A stretch of 34,456 bases of DNA from Bacillota bacterium (GTDB lineage Bacteria > Bacillota > Clostridia > Lachnospirales > Lachnospiraceae), in contig JAEZVF010000044.1 of assembly GCA_023443225.1 (NCBI GenBank), forward strand, positions 1-34,456, in the 5' to 3' direction. Positions 32,671 to 34,456 of the stretch are shown here, in pieces. The notes beneath the pieces were generated by a model, which saw only the letters and a program-made list of their open reading frames with translations, had not been told where the DNA came from and did not search any database. A program made the position numbers and the translations under genes. Each line of letters begins with the position of its first letter. Position 1 is the stretch's first letter.

Positions 32671-33756
32671 TTATATTAAAGCTTGAATAGAAAGATTAGG
32701 TTTCTTAGAAAGGTCAATAAAACGTTCCCCAACTTGTATGACTGGTCTTGATAAAGATTGTTTGTTAATTAATATGATAGTACCCTCCGCATAATTACTT
32801 AAGCGGACGCGTTTACCGATATAACATTGTACGATTCCTTCCAGGAAAGCGATTAAATAATGTGGATCGTATTTTTGGTAGCCTTCTTTTTCAAAGTTAG
32901 CGATGGATTCAAACGGACTAAGTGCAGGACGATATACTCTCGCAGAAGTCATTGCGTCGTATACATCTGCTATGGCAACAATTTTAGCAAAGGGATCGAT
33001 GCTTGCTCCATGGAAGGCATTTGGATACCCACTTCCATCACAACGTTCATGATGCATTAAAGTTGCATATTTCACATGTGTATCAAGACTGTGATTCTTT
33101 AGCAACTGATACCCTTTCACGGTATGTGTTTTAACTACGGTGTATTCTGCGCTGGTCAATACGTTTGGTTTATTCAATATATGGGTAGGAAGTTTAAGTT
33201 TACCAATATCATGTAATAAACCACTCAAGGTAAGATTATCGATTTCTTCAGAGGTCATTTTTAGCCAATTACCAAATACATTACAGATTAAAGCTACATT
33301 GATAGAGTGTACATAAGTGAGGTCGTCGAATTCGCGCATGCAGTGTAACATATCAAACACGTGAATACCATTACGGCTCTCGGCCAATATTCTTGCAGTA
33401 TGTTCCAATAATTTTGCAATATCTATAGGTTCTTGACCATTTGCAATATTATTTAATTCAGTTTTAAAGTCCCCTATGGATTCTGAAAATGCTTCATTAA
33501 ATCTCTTAAATTCTATGCTATTTCGAATTACCTGTGAATAATTATCTTCCTGTACTACTGGTTTATCTGATTGATTTTTTGAGGATTCTGATATAATCAA
33601 AAGCTCATTTATCAAGTAAAACCGTAATCTAGTTATGATTTTGCGGTTTAAAATGGTGTTTTTTGATATGATAAGCTGATTATTTGCTGAATAAATATCT
33701 TCTGCTACTACCAAGCCGGGGACTGCTTGGTTTATTGGAATTCGTAAGGTTTTCAC
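32671..33756 (-). CDS. HD-GYP domain protein, probable cyclic-di-GMP phosphodiesterase
   Basis: 361 residues. The C-terminal half is an HD-GYP domain: LLHDIGKLKLP (His182-Asp183), HILNKP, then HHERCDGSGYP (His235-Pro245), giving the HD metal site and GYP signature. Such enzymes hydrolyse c-di-GMP or related dinucleotides to control motility, adhesion or differentiation. The N-terminal 100 residues (INQAVPGLVVAEDIYSANNQ) resemble the usual regulatory lead-in; there is no receiver or membrane segment. Starts at GTG 33756 with AGGAGGG 6 nt before. Its promoter at 33804-33831 shares unusual flanks with that of pckA. Confidence 0.92.
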   Translation of the reverse strand: MKTLRIPINQAVPGLVVAEDIYSANNQLIISKNTILNRKIITRLRFYLINELLIISESSKNQSDKPVVQEDNYSQVIRNSIEFKRFNEAFSESIGDFKTELNNIANGQEPIDIAKLLEHTARILAESRNGIHVFDMLHCMREFDDLTYVHSINVALICNVFGNWLKMTSEEIDNLTLSGLLHDIGKLKLPTHILNKPNVLTSAEYTVVKTHTVKGYQLLKNHSLDTHVKYATLMHHERCDGSGYPNAFHGASIDPFAKIVAIADVYDAMTSARVYRPALSPFESIANFEKEGYQKYDPHYLIAFLEGIVQCYIGKRVRLSNYAEGTIILINKQSLSRPVIQVGERFIDLSKKPNLSIQALI

Positions 33757-33803
33757 TGTTTCCCTCCTATGCTTTGGTAAATGCTAAAATATGTATTACT
33801 TTA

Positions 33804-33831
33804 AGTATAAATCTTTTCTTAAAAATGTCAA
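33804..33831 (-). promoter_or_regulatory. Sigma-A promoter of the HD-GYP gene
   Basis: On the minus strand TTGACA (33831-33826) and TATACT (33809-33804) are 16 nt apart. The sequence from 33798 to 33836 matches the pckA promoter in both flanks. Confidence 0.8.
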
Positions 33832-33946
33832 TCAAACATTAGCTAATTCTGACAAAAACTGCAATTTTATATAATTATTATACATAGCATTTTATAATGT
33901 GACATAATACAACATTCAATTGGTATAAATATACATGACAAGATAC

Positions 33947-33975
33947 TTGACAAAGTAATAAAAATAGTATATTCT
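33947..33975 (+). promoter_or_regulatory. Promoter of the SAM-I riboswitch transcript
   Basis: TTGACA (33947-33952) and TATTCT (33970-33975) with 17-nt spacing; predicted start near 33982, about 35 nt before the aptamer. Confidence 0.78.
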
Positions 33976-34016
33976 CAAAGCTACAATAGAAATAAAAGTT
34001 AATAGTAATTATATTT

Positions 34017-34158
34017 CTCTTATTCAGAGTGACGGAGAGTAAAGGCTCTATGAAGTCACGGCAACCCCTGATGTGGAAGGTGCCAACCTGAGCGAGTAAT
34101 CGAACAATAAGAGGGTTTGATTTATTTGTTATCAAGTCCGACTTTGTCGGATTTTTTT
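34017..34158 (+). promoter_or_regulatory. SAM-I (S-box) riboswitch with transcription terminator
   Basis: P1 is perfect: CTCTTATT (34017-34024) with AATAAGAG (34106-34113). Between them are the S-box hallmarks CAGAGTGACGGAG, GGCTCTATGAAGTCACGGCAACC, GGTGCCAACC and GAGCGAG. The expression platform is visible: terminator TCCGAC-TTT-GTCGGA (34137-34151) with T7; antiterminator GGGTTTGAT (34113-34121) pairing with ATCAAGTCC (34131-34139), which cannot coexist with the terminator and borrows the last base of P1. SAM binding should therefore switch transcription off. Usual targets are methionine or SAM synthesis and transport; none is seen downstream here. Confidence 0.94.
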
Positions 34159-34456
34159 ATTTTTAGGAGTGCTCTTTGAACATCCTAGGTTAATAACAAA
34201 TAAAATGAGATTTCAGGCTCCTTCACAAATTCCTTTAAACATTGAAAATCTCGCGGTTTTATAGCAAATAATTGATATTTTGAAAGGAGACCAACTATGA
34301 AAAGTCAATAGTAAAATAGAAAGTTCTTGGAATTATTTTTGACTAAAAAAGGGTATAGCAAATAAAGCATCATTATGGTGCTTTTTGAAAATTAAATATA
34401 GTTGATAGGTAAGACTAAGCTAAATTAAACTCAACGTTGGTGCACATCATCTTATG
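34159..34456 (+). other. Downstream region of the SAM riboswitch without a recognisable gene
   Basis: A strong ribosome site, GAAAGGAG (34282-34289), precedes ATG 34297, but the frame ends after four codons (MKSQ, TAG 34309-34311). This looks like either a broken gene start or a non-coding transcript. Arms GAGATTTCA (about 34207) and TGAAAATCTC (about 34242) could form an imperfect stem. The window ends before any other start codon of note. Confidence 0.4.
34364..34386 (+). terminator. Second terminator downstream of the SAM riboswitch
   Basis: AAAGCATCA-TTA-TGGTGCTTT (34364-34384), a 9-bp stem with one G-U, running into T5. It would end any transcript that passes the riboswitch. Confidence 0.75.

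Noticed and set aside
33878..34135. 85-codon minus-strand frame
   Set aside because: It is antisense to the SAM-I riboswitch and its promoter.

Overview
The window is chromosomal DNA from a low-GC, Gram-positive anaerobe, most likely a Lachnospiraceae / Clostridium phytofermentans-like member of the Clostridia. The evidence is AT-rich DNA, strong AGGAGG ribosome sites with 5-9 nt spacing, consensus sigma-A promoters, a large Bacillus-type SRP RNA, a T-box and a SAM-I riboswitch, PPi-type phosphofructokinase, a CBS-containing family II pyrophosphatase, and an NrdG-like radical SAM activase. I see no prophage, CRISPR array, tRNA or rRNA.

Layout. 1-5.6 kb: the first codons of an IS110-type transposase leaving the window on the minus strand, an orphan sensor histidine kinase with an odd hairpin/leader-ORF start region, a class Ia ribonucleotide reductase pair (nrdA-nrdB), and a decayed IS4-type transposase remnant just after nrdB. 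5.6-10.1 kb (minus strand): a small membrane-anchored DUF3888-like protein, ATP-type PEP carboxykinase, and a DUF885 lipoprotein. 10.2-14.6 kb: a Met T-box and metG, then tatD-rsmA. 14.7-19.4 kb: PPi-dependent phosphofructokinase, an ABC-F ATPase, and a Lachnospiraceae-type protein of unknown function with internal tandem repeats. 19.5-20.9 kb (minus): radical SAM activase followed by a GNAT acetyltransferase. 21.0-24.4 kb: tadA, SRP RNA (ffs), and a large protein with a cyclic-nucleotide-binding-like N-terminus. 24.4-25.1 kb: a region without conventional genes that holds a perfect-consensus promoter, a 29-codon ORF, a 20-bp tandem duplication, a second promoter and a terminator. 25.1-29.4 kb: a lone ABC ATPase, a TPR/AAA-like protein, and a CBS/DRTGG pyrophosphatase translationally coupled to it. 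29.4-32.6 kb: a small Ig-like protein, a flavin reductase, a shikimate-kinase-like enzyme and murA. 32.6-34.5 kb: an HD-GYP protein on the minus strand and a SAM-I riboswitch with no gene visible behind it.

How the parts relate. Most genes are housekeeping: dNTP supply, gluconeogenesis/anaplerosis, PPi-linked glycolysis, tRNA charging and editing, rRNA methylation, and the first committed step of peptidoglycan synthesis. The PPi-using phosphofructokinase and the nucleotide-regulatable pyrophosphatase both act on the cell's PPi pool. The items I consider most worth a second look are the 29-codon ORF and putative small RNA at 24.46-24.96 kb, the lineage-specific large proteins at 22.0 and 25.85 kb, the paired promoter sequence shared by pckA and the HD-GYP gene, and the SAM riboswitch without a gene.
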